A stretch of 64,000 bases of DNA. It comes from Atrina japonica. Taxonomy: Eukaryota; Mollusca; Bivalvia; Pterioida; Pinnidae. Position numbers and translations under genes: made by a program. The notes beneath the pieces are model-generated. The model searched no databases and was not told where the DNA came from. It saw only the letters and a list, made by a program, of their open reading frames with translations. Below, in pieces: positions 34,259 to 45,175 of this stretch; the stretch's first letter is position 1, and each line of letters opens with the position of its first letter. The DNA lies in contig BROG01000258.1 of the NCBI GenBank assembly GCA_030159075.1, forward strand, positions 310,001 through 374,000. The letters are read 5' to 3'.

Positions 34259-34609
34259 CTTGGTTTAACCATGGAACCAGACAATATAGAGATTTTGATG
34301 GTAAAATAATTAAATAATGAGTTTGCAAATAGATTTTACACGACATTGACTTCGGATCAAGATATCTTTGTAGTGATAAAACAATCATACAACACATACA
34401 TTAAAAATCATTTGTATGTTTTTCTAAAATATAGATTTTTCAATTAACTTACCTCAAAAGACTACAGTATCGCGACTGAAACTAACTTTAGCCAAACAGA
34501 CTACAGAATCGCGTATACAATTATTTGTAGCCCAACAGAGTAAGATAATGCGTAAACAATCAATGTTAGCCCAACATAATACAGAAAGGCGTAGTACCTA
34601 CGTCAATGG
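34259..34609. other. Short tandem-like motif, no gene
   Basis: Three loose copies of gcccaacagagtacagaatcgcg (near 34490, 34530 and 34570) are seen, otherwise AT-rich sequence. Confidence 0.45.
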
Positions 34610-35545
34610 AAAAAATAAGGTTTTTTGTAAAAGTTTAAACATTTTTGACAATTCTCCAGAACCATTAGGTTAATTTGAACCAAACTTGACAGGATTTTGA
34701 CCATGTAAAGCCACATAAAGTTTGCGGATGAAAAGGGGTGGACCAAACATGGCTGTCATGGCTAAATGTAGAACGAATGAGTCAACAGATATTTTTTATA
34801 TTATACATGTATGTGTAAAATCATTAAAGGTAGAAAAAAAATCGTTACCAACATTTTATTTTGGTGGAAATTGTCAGGCCGACCATTATGAGTGGCATTT
34901 CCCTTTTTGTTGATTTTCCATGTTTTTGGATGTTTTTTGACGTTTTTTTAAAAAGTATAAAAGATAGCGTAAAAGTGAAAGATGCAAAAAAATTTTCAGC
35001 ACGCAAATATCTACAAAAAATCAATAGGGCTGAAATTGTCAGCTCGAAACTTTTCCATTTTAAATGGATTTTTCATGTTTTGGGCTGTTTTTTGACATTA
35101 TCTTGAATCCTTTTCTCATGAACCAATGATCAGATGACTTTCAACTTTTGTATGCATGATTGTAAAATCAGAGTCTACAAAGTTTGCGAACAAAAATTGA
35201 ATCTCTCGATAAACTTTCCACTAGGGGCGCTTTAATAACACAGTGTACAGCTGTATATAAATGGTTTGATAACTCAAAACTGATTTTTTGTATACAAAGA
35301 TATATGAGAAAGTTGTTAGGATTTTTTTAAGGATAATGTTGACCAAATATCAAAGTCATGGGGTCAAAGGTCACTGACATCTACGTAAACAGAAAATATA
35401 AGATTTTTGTCAAATTTGAGACATTTTTCACTTCTTCTCAATAACCAGGGAGACATTTTTAACAACATTTGGCATGTAGCGTCCCTATGTGGATCAGGAT
35501 AAAGTTTGCAAATAAAAAGGGACTGGGACCCAAAGGGCCACATAA
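34610..35545 (+). repeat. Dispersed repeat, forward copy
   Basis: It contains ttctccagaacc, atcagatgactttcaacttt, tgtatgcatgattgt, gagaaagttgttaggatttt, aaatatcaaagtcatgggg and gcaaataaaaaggga. The reverse complement of this series occurs at 36780-37340 in the same order. The low-complexity open frames here have no domain. Its class is unknown. Confidence 0.75.
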
Positions 35546-35631
35546 GGGGTTAAATTAAGTACATGTTTAAAACTCTTCACATGAACTCCTTCCACTAGTA
35601 GGCACTTAAATAGCATAGGGTGTACAATGTA

Positions 35632-36415
35632 AAAAAAATTAGATACCAAAGTATAAATCAATAGAATGTCCAGGACAAAGATACAAATCTGGTAAAAATG
35701 GACAAACACGGACCTCTGGAAACCAAGAGGTGGGATCAGGTGCCATAGAGGAGTAAGCATCCCCTGTCGACCGGTCACACCCACCGTGAGTCCACAGTCA
35801 AGTGCAAATGAAAAACGTTAGGAACGACATTTCAACAACCGGCAACTTAAAGGCAACTCAACATTTCACCTGGTGAAACAGAGTACAATTTGCGGAACGT
35901 TGACATCAAACGCGGTTTTCGATATTCCATGTCAATAATTTGTCAGTGAGTAGTTTACTTCTGTATATGAAATGTTCATATGTTGAACACGCCCTGACAT
36001 ATCGGATAACCTGTGCAATATAAACTCCATATGCGGGTGACTGTGGGGTATTAGTTCTTAAATATGGAAAATTTACGATGAGAAAGCCGAAATCGTCGTA
36101 TAGATTAGTTGTCAATTTCCTGTTTGTATCTATAGTAAGTACAATGTCTAAGTATGAAGCGTGTGTGCTTGATTCTGTTGTATATTTAATTTCTATTTGG
36201 CTAGGATATATCGCATTGACATATGTATGAAAATTGTCATTATTAATTGACAAAACGTCGAAATACCAAATTAAAGGACACCACTAGCTTTTTATCTTTT
36301 GATTCAGCAGTTTCTGAATGAAGTCTGTTTCGTATGAATAACAGAACAGATTGGCCAATAAAAGGGCACAATTGGTTCCCATGAGAATTCCGATATTTTG
36401 TTGAAATATCAAAAC
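35632..36415 (-). mobile_element. Family 1 Penelope-like element, tail + RT
   Basis: Tail (ttagataccaaagtataaat to gagtccacagtcaag), C-terminal RT, palm, ending in motif B (cacaattggttcccatgaga) at about 36385. The frame at 35906-36253 reads SINNDNFHTYVNAIYPSQIE...AYGVYIAQVIRYVRAC, starting just after the lost YIDD. The tail region near 35830 has small deletions. Confidence 0.87.
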
Positions 36416-36459
36416 AATACGGTCAGTAAAAAAGGAAATACACAGGTAAAACGTAACGC

Positions 36460-36650
36460 CATAATCTACGGGATGCTGTATTATGTTTGACGAAAGTTAA
36501 CGAAACAGAAACGATATCGTCTTGAGCATTATAACTTTGGTATTATGTTTATAATATTTGTATACGCGATGCTGTATTCTGTTTGAATAAAGTTAATTGT
36601 ATACACGCGATGCTGTATTCTGTTGAGCTAAAGTTAATTTCATACACGAT
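36460..36650. repeat. ~48-bp direct repeats interrupted by a hammerhead fragment
   Basis: acgggatgctgtattatgtt...aaagttaa, acgcgatgctgtattctgtt...aaagttaa and acgcgatgctgtattctgtt...aaagttaa occur near 36467, 36554 and 36605. The first and second are separated by the HHR fragment at 36501-36559. Confidence 0.75.
36501..36559 (+). mobile_element. 3' half of a hammerhead repeat
   Basis: gaaacagaaacgatatcgtc + ttgagcattataactttgg is the HHR 3' half: GAAA, the stem III palindrome, cleavage C, the stem I 3' strand, then the repeat end ttataatattt. CTGATGA and the 5' strand of stem I are missing, so no ribozyme can form. Confidence 0.8.
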
Positions 36651-36652
36651 GC

Positions 36653-36711
<59 letters not shown>

Positions 36712-36723
36712 CGATAGATAGAT
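36653..36723. repeat. (GATA)n microsatellite
   Basis: About 17 GATA units with one GATC variant, followed by a short (TA)n. Confidence 0.98.
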
Positions 36724-36779
36724 TAATATATATATATAGCCTCATGTATCCAGATACTGTATGCGACATAACATGGTTA

Positions 36780-37340
36780 TACATCCTGTTTAGTTTGGTT
36801 CAAATTGGCTTAATCGTTCTGGAGAAGTAATCAACATTTTTTAATATTTTACCCATAAAAATATTTTTCATTTACTTAGGTGCCTGTGACTTTGACATTT
36901 GACCACATGACCCTGACATTTTGTCAAAATGATCCTCATATAAATCCTAACAACTTTCTCATATACCTTTGAAGGTAAAAAGTCGATAAATTTTAAGTGA
37001 TAAAACAATTTGTAATGCAATTGTACCCTGCGATCCTGAAGCGCTCCTAGTGTCTCGTTTAGGAACAGATTTCATTTTCGTTTACAAACTTAGCAGATAC
37101 TGGCTTAACAATCATGCATACAAAATTTGAAAGACATCTGATCATTATTTTTAGGTCACTTGGGATTCTAGCACTTTTTTATTTGCAAACTTTATACGGC
37201 CTCATATGGGGATGCTATATGCCGAAATTAGTCAAGATTGGCCCACTGATTCTTGAGAAGAAGCATAACATATGTTAACGACGGACGACGACAGACAATC
37301 GCAATAGGTTACCCTAAGCCTTTGGCTCAGGTGACCAATT
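36780..37340 (-). repeat. Dispersed repeat, inverted copy
   Basis: The reverse complement carries the same ordered landmarks as 34610-35545 (atcagatgtctttcaaattt, tgtatgcatgattgt, gagaaagttgttaggattta, ttctccagaacgattaag). Its outer end, taccctaagcctttggctca + ggtgacc, with gacggacgacgacag nearby, is a sequence type common in bivalve genomes. The two copies form an inverted pair about 1.2 kb apart. Confidence 0.75.
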
Positions 37341-37703
37341 AATATCAGATAAGAAGATCCCATTGATTAATTCACATAATGTATCATATTGTTTCCGTTA
37401 TCATATTTCAACTAAATCTGACATCATTACAAATGCTAAATCCTTACGTTGTAGTGTGTATCGTTCTTAAAAACGAATGTTCGATTTAGGGTTACAGTGA
37501 TGATATAAATATTGCGTTTTATATACAAATGTGTATCATTTTTTATTGGCTTCTCGGCTATACATGAACTGCAATGGGAATCCAAAGATTTGGTTAAAAC
37601 GGCGCAACAACAAAACTATTTTAAAGAATACCTGCAGATGTACAGGATTAGACCGAAGTATTTCATTGAAACCTCGGATATGTATGAATTAAGTAGCAGT
37701 AAC

Positions 37704-37872
37704 CCCGAATATCGGCTATCCCACAGATACCCCCACAGATACCAGGAACTATCTATGGAATAGCTGACCCGTAACCCTATAGACCTGCTGTTATTCAGAA
37801 ATACTGTCTGTTATCCCATAGATAACAGCCTGTTATCCCATAGATACCTGAGTTATCTAAGAGATAGCAGGA
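37704..37872. repeat. Degenerate tandem motif tgttatcccatagata
   Basis: The motif ttatcccatagatacc and variants recur about six times (ctatcccacagatacc, ctgttatcccatagataaca, gagttatctaagagatagca). No coding meaning is recognised. Confidence 0.7.
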
Positions 37873-38394
37873 TTTTGATTAAAATCGCGTGCCATACATA
37901 AATAAAAATGATAAAAGTAACTTATGTCGAAATAATAAAAAATAAAAACAGATTGACCCCAAGTAACCTTTATACTTAAAGTCTTGTACTTTGTAATCTG
38001 ACTATGGAAGTGATACAATGGTCCATTGGATTGGGGTCGTTTGGAGTTTTAATTTCTTTACATGTATGTAACTGGAGACCAATTCTCGCCTGAACTACAG
38101 CTCGACAAAAAATGTTAGTATTGTGACGCGTATCTCACTAGCATTTTTCATAAGTACTATGGACGCGCTGTCATGACGACAATTCTGTCTATCGAGGTAA
38201 AGTGCCACACCCGGGGTCTGTCAAAAACCCAAACAATATGGTCTATTTTCCAAAGAAAAGGAAATGCACAGGTATAACGTGTACCATGAGCTAATTCAGC
38301 TTGTTGACCTAAATAACCAAATATGTTGTCCGCTTTGTTTCGATCAAAACCAGTATACGTAATCAGATCTAGACCCTGACCTCTAAAAATAAGA
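37873..38394. other. No gene; frame fused to a PLE fragment
   Basis: The minus-strand frame at 38157-38483 begins in PLE middle-region sequence (GHVITGDVSIVENENLK) and continues into unrelated residues (YTGFDRNKADNIFGYLG...). I do not recognise the second part. It may be chance read-through. Confidence 0.4.
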
Positions 38395-38610
38395 ATTTTA
38401 AGGTTTTCATTTTCAACAATAGAAACGTCGCCGGTGATGACATGCCCGATGGGATTATAATGATGCACATAAACATGTGGCATTGTTGTGTAGAAGATGG
38501 TTTATGTCATCACCGGCGACGTTTCTATTGTTGAAAATGAAAACCTTAAAATTCTGACAATGATGCACATAAACATGTGACATTGTTGTGTAGAAGATGG
38601 TTGATGTCAG
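38395..38610. mobile_element. PLE middle-region fragment in inverted and direct duplication
   Basis: The minus-strand segment encoding GHVITGDVSIVENENLKIL (38395-38455) is repeated in inverted orientation at 38510-38556 (catcaccggcgacgtttcta). A flanking segment (atgatgcacataaacatgtg...gtgtagaagatggtt) is repeated directly at about 38458-38506 and 38561-38603. The family matches 47.9 kb. The arrangement implies a template-switch or fold-back copying event. Confidence 0.8.
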
Positions 38611-38960
38611 ATCTTATTGATCAATTTTAGACATTTTGATTTATCAGGGATTATTTTAATAGGTGAAAACATGATATCATGCCTTATCAATTAAAAAGTG
38701 AAAACATGTCGCAAATACAAAAATAAGTACATAGATATAAAGGATTATACATCAAGGAATTGTTTTTTTTGGTTTACGATCTATCAATCAGAATGAAGGC
38801 AGTTTTTATAGCTCTAAAATAAACGAAAAAATGAGGAACAAACTTTTAGGAATTTATAAAAAAGCATATTTCACGCCCCATTTTACGTCTAATACGTATG
38901 CTGTTGCACGTTACTCAATGTTCACTGAAACAAAGCTATTAAATATATATATATATATAT

Positions 38961-39316
38961 AATCTGAGATACAAAAGTATAAAGTTTTAAGATGTCCAAG
39001 ATATAGATATAAATGTGGTTAAAATGGACAAACACGGACTTCTAGAAACCAAGAGATGGGATCAGGTGTCATGGAAGAGTAAGCATCCCCTGTCGACCGG
39101 TCACACCCGCCGTGAGTCTACAGACAAATCAAATGATATACATAAGAAACGAATCCTCGTCTTAATTGGTACAGACGTCTCAACAACCTCCAACGAAAAG
39201 GTTTGTCATATAACTTAGTCGCCAATTTCTCGTCTGTGACTATAGAAAGTAAAATATCTAAGTGTGAAGCGTGTGTGCTTAATTGTGTTGTATCGTTGAT
39301 TTCTAGTTGTCTAAAA
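38961..39316 (-). mobile_element. Family 1 PLE, tail joined to RT C-terminus by deletion
   Basis: Complete tail (aatctgagatacaaaagtat to gtgagtctacag), the gtacagacgtctcaacaacc segment, then a deletion at about 39200 to tttgtcatataacttagtcg and RT C-terminal sequence, ending at tgatttctagttgtct. 5'-truncated and frameshifted. Confidence 0.83.
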
Positions 39317-41257
39317 TAAATAATTGTCATTCCCTTAATTTCAGCCACAATTTTTGAACCAAAATTGCCGTACCCGCGAATTGTTCTGTAGTGTTTTATT
39401 GTTGTAGTTGGCGTTGCAGTAAGTTCAAAATGTCATTTTCATTAAGGGGTTGATTAAAAACGTTTTTAAAGTGTCCCATTATCGCCAGATATATTGAAAA
39501 AAAACATGTATTTTTGTTACTAGTCTGGTCCAATCTTATTAGTTAATCACAATATTTCTGTAAATGAAATATTTTTCGAGATATTTCATGAAACGAGGTT
39601 CATTGAAGACGGATAAAATAATAGATACATGTGAAATAAGACATATTAAGATGCTTACTTACATTGGTCTTTAATGTTAACAGTTGTAGCTTTGAAAGGT
39701 ATAATTCCCAAATGTCAGGAACCAATTGTATTACTTGACGAAAATCATATGCATTCCGTCATAACTTTATGTATTATGCGTTTGTGTGTTTTGTATTTTT
39801 GGTTTTTGTTTACGTCACTCCACAAGTTGTCAGTCATATTGTGGCTTTCGGTAAGAAAAGTAGCGAACTTTCTAACAAAATCAGAATAGGTTCAATCGGG
39901 GCTCGAAACTGTGCTGACATGTGGGGACATTTAATGCGAGATAAACATTAGCCAGTTAGATTATAACAATTATAACACTATCAAGCAAGACCAATCCGAT
40001 TTATATAATTGAATTTGAATCTAACAGAATTTCAATATGTTACGATTGCCGTGTAATACATGCACGCTATAACAAAGTCGCTGTACCTTCAAACAGTGAG
40101 GCATATTGGCTTTTCCACAGATGTTGTTATCTAAGGCATGCTGTCGTTATATTTATTTGTACCTCGGTCGGGAACAAAGATTTACAATTGACTGTTTTAG
40201 ATAAGCATTTCATAATTGATTACTATAACTTACTTCCTTCCCAGTCATCGCTGAATATTCACCAGGGAGTAAATTGGAAAAGCAAATTAAGATCTGTTAA
40301 TTCCTGACGTGTTTGAAAAGAATTCAATCTACGTTTCCAGATTATTGCTATCATTCCAAAATCATTGCTGGCCCGTAGAGCAAAATAAATTTCGGATCAT
40401 AGGCAGTCAACTCAATATCAAACTGGTTTATTCCCATGTATTTTCAATATTGTAATGTAACCATTAGCTTTAGAAATATAATACCACTTCAACTACCAAA
40501 AAGAGAATACATTTAAGAACATTGGAGAACACACGTATTAAATTTTGTATCACTGACTCAGAAGATGCGGTTATCTTCGGAAAACTTTGTTAAAGCTTTT
40601 AAACGATACATCGAAATTTGTGTAAGATGACTGTATTTCGAGTCATCTTTTGTCGATAGTTTGATAAATGATTAGCTAATAACGAACTTTATTTTAAATA
40701 AATTAGTCTGCTGCAGTCGTGCAGTTTGATGAACAAACTTTCAATCTAAATTTAGATAACAAGAAGACAAAATTATAAGACCAAAATATAACAAAGTTCT
40801 CACTCATAAATAGACATATATAAATGACACCTTGTATATGATTTATATAGAGATACAGGACAGGCATCTGAGTTTAAACGTAAAGATAATCTTAAAAAAA
40901 AAAAAGAAATAGAAAAAACTTAGCTGGTTGGTGTCTTGCAGTTGCCATCATATTAGAAATTGGTTATGAGAGAACAAAATTAATAACGTAAAATAAAATA
41001 AAGATGCCAAAAGTTATTGGTGATATGGGATCATAAAATATACTCCTGGACCAGGAGTAACCTGAATTCCTTTCTGATTGGTCACGCGTCCTGTGATTCA
41101 AGGCCAAATCAAATCAAAGTCATATCAAAAGCAAAATTATTCCAGGACAACTTCTGGGCAGAATTGATTTAGATTTCAGCCACTTATTCAAAACAAATTA
41201 CTTTCAACCAACAAAATATGGTAAATGCAACAAGGTAGTTATTTTACAAATACCATT
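39317..41257. other. No gene or clear repeat in ~1.9 kb
   Basis: AT-rich sequence. A very decayed tail-like string (gatttggtcacgcgtcct-like, near 41080) is too weak to call. No frame resembles a protein family. Confidence 0.5.
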
Positions 41258-41412
41258 AGAAACCGGGGTTACATTGTATCCCGGAAGAGACCACCGGCCT
41301 TCCGCAAGTAAAATAAGCCTATGTTCCTGTTAGACTCGACATCGAACTTACAAGAGGTAAGAGAATTCAAGGTTTTAGTTGTGATGTGGTAACCACTGGG
41401 CCGTGGATCCGT
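41258..41412 (-). mobile_element. tRNA-derived SINE (same core as 42.94 kb)
   Basis: Minus strand: head ggatccacggcccagtggtt with an A-box-like segment, B-box-like agttcgatgtcgagtc, then the shared core acttgcggaaggccggtggt + ctcttccgggatacaatgta. The core recurs in the SINE at 42944-43173, so both belong to one family. Confidence 0.72.
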
Positions 41413-41585
41413 CTAGTATACACATCAGGTTTACGTCCTTTCTTGATTACAATTTCTATTTTAACCAGCTTGAAATTGAACCCTTTCACCCTTGGGTATC
41501 TGAGTGGTATGCTCTTTTCTATTGTTTTAGACCAGCCTCTTATGGTATGTAGGGTTGAAATGGTAAGATATCTCTGTTTGTTAAA

Positions 41586-41815
41586 ACCTCTGTACTAATT
41601 GTGACGAGGATTCGTGTATTCATTTGGACTTGACTGTAGACTCACGGCTGGTCTGACCCATGGACAGGCGTTTCTTACTCCTCCGTGGCACCTGATCCCA
41701 CACCCCTTGGATTACAGAGGCCCGTGTTTTTCCATTTTTGCTGGATTGGTATTTGTGTCCTGGACATCCTAAATATTTATACTTTGGTATCTGAATGTTT
41801 TATATTTATTCGGGT
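41586..41815 (+). mobile_element. Family 1 PLE solo tail, moderately diverged
   Basis: Landmarks: ctaattgtgacgaggattcg, ttggacttgactgtagactc, tccgtggcacctgatcccac, cagaggcccgtgttttttcc-like, gtgtcctggacatcctaaat, actttggtatctgaatgttt. No RT sequence upstream. Confidence 0.83.
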
Positions 41816-42943
41816 TTGTAGGAAGTTTGGTAATTTTGGTAGTGTAAAATGGAAATTATTGGAATTTGGATGTCGACACTTTATTTGGCAATTGATGTAA
41901 AGATGTCACCTTGCATATTGAATGATTGATGAGGAAGATGAAAATTGGAAATTGTGAAATATGAATTGACATAAAAATTATATAATGAAGAAAACAATTC
42001 CACTTGCCAATTATATGTGGTGGTAGTAATTATTTTATGAAACATAAAACCTTTTCCTTTGCTTGCATGCCAAAAAAAAAAAATATCAAAGACAAACGAA
42101 ATTAAGAGACAAATGGAGTTTGTTTTCTCAAAGCATTTATTTAAAAGCCATAGTGATATCAAATATAATTTTCAAACTCTAGCTGAGTATGATACATTTA
42201 GTCTACTATTCTGACATTTCGATTTCCTTTGTAAGGAAAAACTCTAAGACATTATTTGAACGGCTTTGCATTAAAAATATATTAACATTCTAAATGTTTT
42301 ACTTCTTTCTAATTTTTAACAATTAAGCAACAGTAATAACAGGACACCGCATGTGCTTTTACGGGTGACCTGCGATAATTTGTTTTATTGAAAATCACAC
42401 TTGGCTTGCAATAACTACATTCCACAGACTGTAGACCACCCGTATGCAAACGATGGGCTGATGGACATGCACGACAATCTCTACGGTTTTATGCTGCTTT
42501 AGTAATCCCTTTAAGATTGTTCTCGAGCTGAACTATAACCACGACAGCCAAAGAGAGGTAAGATCATCGCCCTAGACAGAACTTCTACGCAGCACAGATT
42601 CAAACCACACTGGAACGTAAAGCTGATTTTGTGAGTAAGTTTGTTGATGGTCTCTTTCCGAATGCATTATAACCGGGTTCTAACTTCCATCATACAAGAT
42701 GTAATTGAAAAATAATTGACTGTGACATGGAAAACCATGAAAACAAATTTCATAGCATGAGTTTTCAGTTCAATGTCTAATCTGTAAAAACGTTGAGATT
42801 CACTTCTGGTTCTTTTGCCAAGTGCATGACAATGGAACTCTTACTACAAATATTAAAATATCTATATTCTTCTCCGGATTCGAAATCGAATTCTTTTGCT
42901 TCAAAGTATGTACATATGTTATAATTGTAGCCTAAATTGTAAG
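41816..42943. other. No gene or known repeat recognised
   Basis: AT-rich with short chance frames. Nothing supportable. Confidence 0.5.
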
Positions 42944-43173
42944 AGGAACCTCCCTGGCAGTGGTTAGAACATCGCGCTTTAAACCATGAAGTCTCTCACC
43001 TCTTGTCAGCGCTAATTTTAGTGAGAAAGTTTTCCAGTTTACTTGCGGAAGGCCGGGGATCTCTTCCCAGGTACATTGTAACCAGGTCGTCTCCTTCACT
43101 ACTAAAACCTGACCTCCACCATATAACTGACAAATTGTTGAGTGTGGTGTAAAGCACCAATCAAACAAACAAA
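42944..43173 (+). mobile_element. tRNA-derived SINE with (caaa)-type tail
   Basis: The head gaacctccctggcagtggtt + agaacatcgcgc resembles a tRNA 5' half with an A box. It is followed by gaagtctctcacctcttg, the core acttgcggaaggccggggat + ctcttcccaggtacattgta, and the end gtgtaaagcaccaatcaaac + aaacaaa. I know this head-core-tail combination as a recurrent bivalve SINE. Almost full length. Confidence 0.8.
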
Positions 43174-44029
43174 GTTTAGGAACACATTACCTAGCACAAA
43201 TGTCTTCTCATTATTGTAGGCCGTACTACTGGTCTACCAAGGTAAACTGGTAAATCTGGGATCTGGCAGAAATAGAGAAACAGTTTCTACTTCTAAAACA
43301 GGATGTAAGGGTAAAATATTTTATTTTTGTTGTTCTGAATACAGACGTAGCTCTAAAATGTTTGTTTCTGTCCCCCTGTTATGATCTTATTTCGACTCGA
43401 TGTAATTGTGTCAATTTATCTTTGCAGAAATAAACGTATGTATAATACGGTCGACTGATAGAGTTTTGGCAGAGATTTACATCTGTTAGACAGCCCATAG
43501 AGAAGAGAATACACAACGTAGCCGTCTAACGGGCTCCAAATTATCACACCTTCGATATCCAGATCGTGTAAAACAAACACAAACATCACATTTACGTTAA
43601 ACGAATGATTATTTGTAAATATAACTGATCAGAAATACTTGTTAAAATGATCTGATAATCAACCGTCCTGGAAAGCTTTACACAGTCTGAAACATTCCCC
43701 TATCACTTATGTATGATAAAACAAAACACAAGAGTAACGAAGATTTATCCGCTGATAAATTGTTATATTTAAGCTATTGTTAAAAACTTAATTCCCATTA
43801 TCATCCGAATTTCTACAGCCGTACTAAGCAGCATCTGATAACAGTGTAATACGTAATTCAGCTGATGTTGTCATGTGTTTGACGGCAATTTGCTTAATTT
43901 ATTGTTGATTTATTTCCTTTTCTACCTACTTTATTTTCTCTTATAGCCTGAGGTGAAGTACCGCAGATTGTTACTTGTGCATTGGACTGTCGTCGTCCGT
44001 CGTAACTTCACTTTCACTTAAAACAAGAT
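43174..44029. other. No gene recognised
   Basis: AT-rich. gtcgtcgtccgtcgtaactt near 43990 is a low-complexity motif common in bivalve repeats. Confidence 0.5.
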
Positions 44030-44130
44030 AAAAAGAAGGACCGGTACCTTCATTTTCTATATGACCCAGCACTGGAAATCGAACACAAGACTTTCTGTGT
44101 GGTAGTCGAACACTCTTTCACGCACGTAGT
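44030..44130 (-). mobile_element. SINE remnant with B-box-like sequence
   Basis: Minus strand: gagtgttcgactaccacac, then cttgtgttcgatttccagtg, which fits a Pol III B box (GTTCGATTTCC). No head or tail is clear, so this is tentative. Confidence 0.45.
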
Positions 44131-44369
44131 CTTATAGCAGCGTAGAGATATGCCAGATAATTCCCCTGTTTAGCACTTGTAAATTTCCATTTTCTATCCT
44201 ACAAATGAATTTAATTAAATTTTCCATTTCATCTTAAAAATTAAGAGGCTTTAGATCAGAAAAGATATGTAAATTACTAAAGTTGTTTATATCATATATG
44301 AAAATTGATTCTACTCGATTTTTCTGTTTAGGATAATTATTATTATAAATAACTCGGAATTTTCTTTTA

Positions 44370-44450
44370 TTTCTCCTTCCTCCTGGTTCCACCCCGTTTG
44401 GGATTCGCAAATGTTCGTCATGTTGAGACCTTTTTAATATCTAATTTGTC
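44370..44450 (+). mobile_element. Family 2 PLE terminal tail fragment
   Basis: ctcctggttccaccccgttt, gggattcgcaaatgttcgtc, atgttgagacc and tatctaatttgtcgt match the last part of the family 2 tail. It then switches directly to the hammerhead repeat at the HHR cleavage position (gtc|tttagcattataac). Confidence 0.75.
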
Positions 44451-44453
44451 GTC

Positions 44454-44846
44454 TTTAGCATTATAACTTTGGTATTATGTTTATAATATTTATAACCACT
44501 AGGTGGTTGCCATTGCTGGTGGACCGTTTCAGTCCCCGAGGGTATACATAAACCTAGTACCTGGTATTTCGGTACCAGCTGTTATCTTATACTAAAGTAA
44601 TATTTGGCACTGATAACGCTATTTAAATTCCAAACATTTCTAAAGCTAAGATATTCATTTTGTTACAATGGTTACTCTTAGACGGATTTCGGCTATACTT
44701 TTAGAGTCATTATTTAGCCTTGTATGATCTCTTTGTTAAATACACATAGATATTAAATTGGAGCTCAACTGATGAAGTCTAATTGACAAAAACGATATCG
44801 TCTTGAGCATTATAACTTTGGTATTATGTTTATAATATTCTAATGG
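44454..44846 (+). mobile_element. Complete hammerhead-repeat unit bounded by two HHR cleavage sites
   Basis: It starts exactly 3' of a GTC (44451-44453) with tttagcattataactttgg, the post-cleavage sequence of the ribozyme. It continues through gctggtggaccgtttcagtc, cctggtatttcggtaccagc, ttatactaaagtaatatttg and a complete HHR whose cleavage C is 44802, then repeats attataactttggtattatg to 44846. The distance between equivalent cleavage positions is 349 nt. This is the 1-plus-partial unit arrangement of retrozymes and PLE pseudo-LTRs. No coding capacity. Confidence 0.82.
44762..44808 (+). ncRNA. Hammerhead ribozyme, core G to A
   Basis: Stem I GAGCTCAA/TTGAGC, core CTGATGA, stem II GTC/GAC and the 10-bp palindromic stem III ACGATATCGT are all intact. 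The conserved GAAA reads AAAA (gacAAAAAcgat), changing the core G12. This should greatly reduce or abolish cleavage. Confidence 0.78.
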
Positions 44847-45049
44847 ACGTGGCGTTTAGGACATCCCATGGTACTTCATTAATCTTCTTTTTTAAATGAA
44901 GTATGTGTACATGATCTGTGTCAAACTGAATATTTATAATTTAGATTATAGGTACATAGCAAAGTTACAAATGATCCATGTCGACTAAAGGCTGTAACTT
45001 TGGACTTATATCTACGAATAAACTTACGTCTGAGCCTACGTCTGCTCAG

Positions 45050-45175
45050 TACAGATTAATAATCGAAGCTCAAGTCCATTAGAACACGAGTTCGGTGAAA
45101 AGCACGATTGGCGAAAGGGAGTCACTGTCTGTAGCCGTGCTCCAGAATACTATCTAATGTTATTGAGAGTAACCA
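45050..45175 (-). mobile_element. Family 2 PLE tail with internal deletion
   Basis: Terminal gattaataatcgaagctcaa + gtccattagaacacga joins directly to gttcggtgaaaagcacgatt + ggcgaaagggagtcactg and agccgtgctccagaatacta. The middle of the tail is missing. Confidence 0.78.

Noticed and set aside
38157..38394. A host protein fused to PLE sequence (YTGFDRNKADNIFGYLG...)
   Set aside because: Only one frame with no recognisable domain, contiguous with a rearranged PLE fragment; chance read-through is as likely.
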